A stretch of DNA of 5,808 nt, taken from Eggerthellaceae bacterium. GTDB lineage: Bacteria > Actinomycetota > Coriobacteriia > Coriobacteriales > Eggerthellaceae. Position 1 is the first letter of the stretch; every line of letters begins with the position of its first letter. Below are positions 5,683 to 5,808 of the stretch, piece by piece. Location: positions 1 to 5,808 of the forward strand of contig JAFYTB010000040.1 of NCBI GenBank assembly GCA_017559045.1. The letters run 5' to 3'. Below the pieces are notes generated by a model, which was not told the DNA's origin, did no database searches, and saw nothing but the letters and a program-made list of their open reading frames with translations. Made by a program: the position numbers and the translations under genes.

Positions 5683-5808
5683 ATGATCAGCAACCATGCC
5701 TCAACCGAGGTAAACGAACAGATCGCAGCAGGCGGTCTTGGCAAGATCCTCGAGTACCTCACGAGCGTACCCGCATGGTACCTGGCCACCACCGACGGCG
5801 ATCAGCCC
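5683..5808 (+). CDS. Pyridoxamine-5'-phosphate-oxidase-like FMN-binding protein, N-terminal fragment
   Basis: The first 42 residues are visible; the gene runs off the right edge. After an N-terminal leader the sequence reads KILEYLTSVPAWYLATTDGD then QP. This is the helix and first strand that open the FMN-binding split-barrel (pyridoxamine-5'-phosphate-oxidase-like) fold, where the ...WYLAT.DGD.P pattern is common. Members bind FMN or F420 and include small uncharacterised flavin reductase-like proteins, so the reaction cannot be named. AGGAGG (5672-5677) lies five bases before the ATG. It begins 39 bases after ecfT with no terminator visible, so it is probably read from the same riboswitch-controlled transcript, which would fit a flavin-binding product. 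Confidence 0.7.
   Translation, partial: MISNHASTEVNEQIAAGGLGKILEYLTSVPAWYLATTDGDQP

Overview
The window comes from a bacterium with a GC-rich genome. It carries two opposing transcription units around a non-coding divergent region of about 700 bp. The protein style, a complete ECF riboflavin importer behind an FMN riboswitch and an AGCS amino-acid symporter suggest an actinobacterium, perhaps a gut or oral Coriobacteriia (Slackia/Eggerthella/Olsenella-like). That placement is inference from general resemblance only; no rRNA or marker gene is present.

Left part, minus strand. Positions 1-96 hold the N-terminus of an FAD-dependent oxidoreductase that runs off the left edge. A strong intrinsic terminator (126-181) separates it from a complete sodium:alanine-type (AGCS) symporter gene (220-1656), so the two minus-strand genes are probably separate transcription units.

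Middle, non-coding (1657-2354). Near the symporter there is little beyond a weak -10-like box. Then comes a degenerate tandem repeat of exactly 44 bp (1821-1952, three copies plus a decayed fourth). Next are a plausible sigma70-type promoter (1971-1999), a full FMN (RFN) riboswitch aptamer (about 2009-2170), a linker that can fold into an antiterminator, and a 14-bp intrinsic terminator hairpin with a T-tract (2256-2295). This reads as a transcription-attenuation switch: FMN bound gives terminator, FMN absent gives readthrough.

Right part, plus strand operon. ribU (2355-2993, riboflavin-binding S component), ecfA1 (3057-3890), ecfA2 (3866-4837) and ecfT (4834-5643) make a complete four-subunit ECF vitamin importer. 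ecfA1/ecfA2 overlap by 25 bp and ecfA2/ecfT by 4 bp, which suggests translational coupling. Thirty-nine bases further on, behind a strong Shine-Dalgarno, starts a protein resembling the pyridoxamine-5'-phosphate-oxidase-like FMN-binding family; it is cut by the right edge.

Together the right half is a flavin-responsive unit: low FMN switches on riboflavin import and possibly one flavin-binding protein. The systems themselves are known. The less ordinary points are the direct coupling of RibU to its own energizing module, a lysine/arginine-rich insertion in EcfA2, the alternative-pairing architecture of the switch, and the 44-bp repeats next to the promoter.
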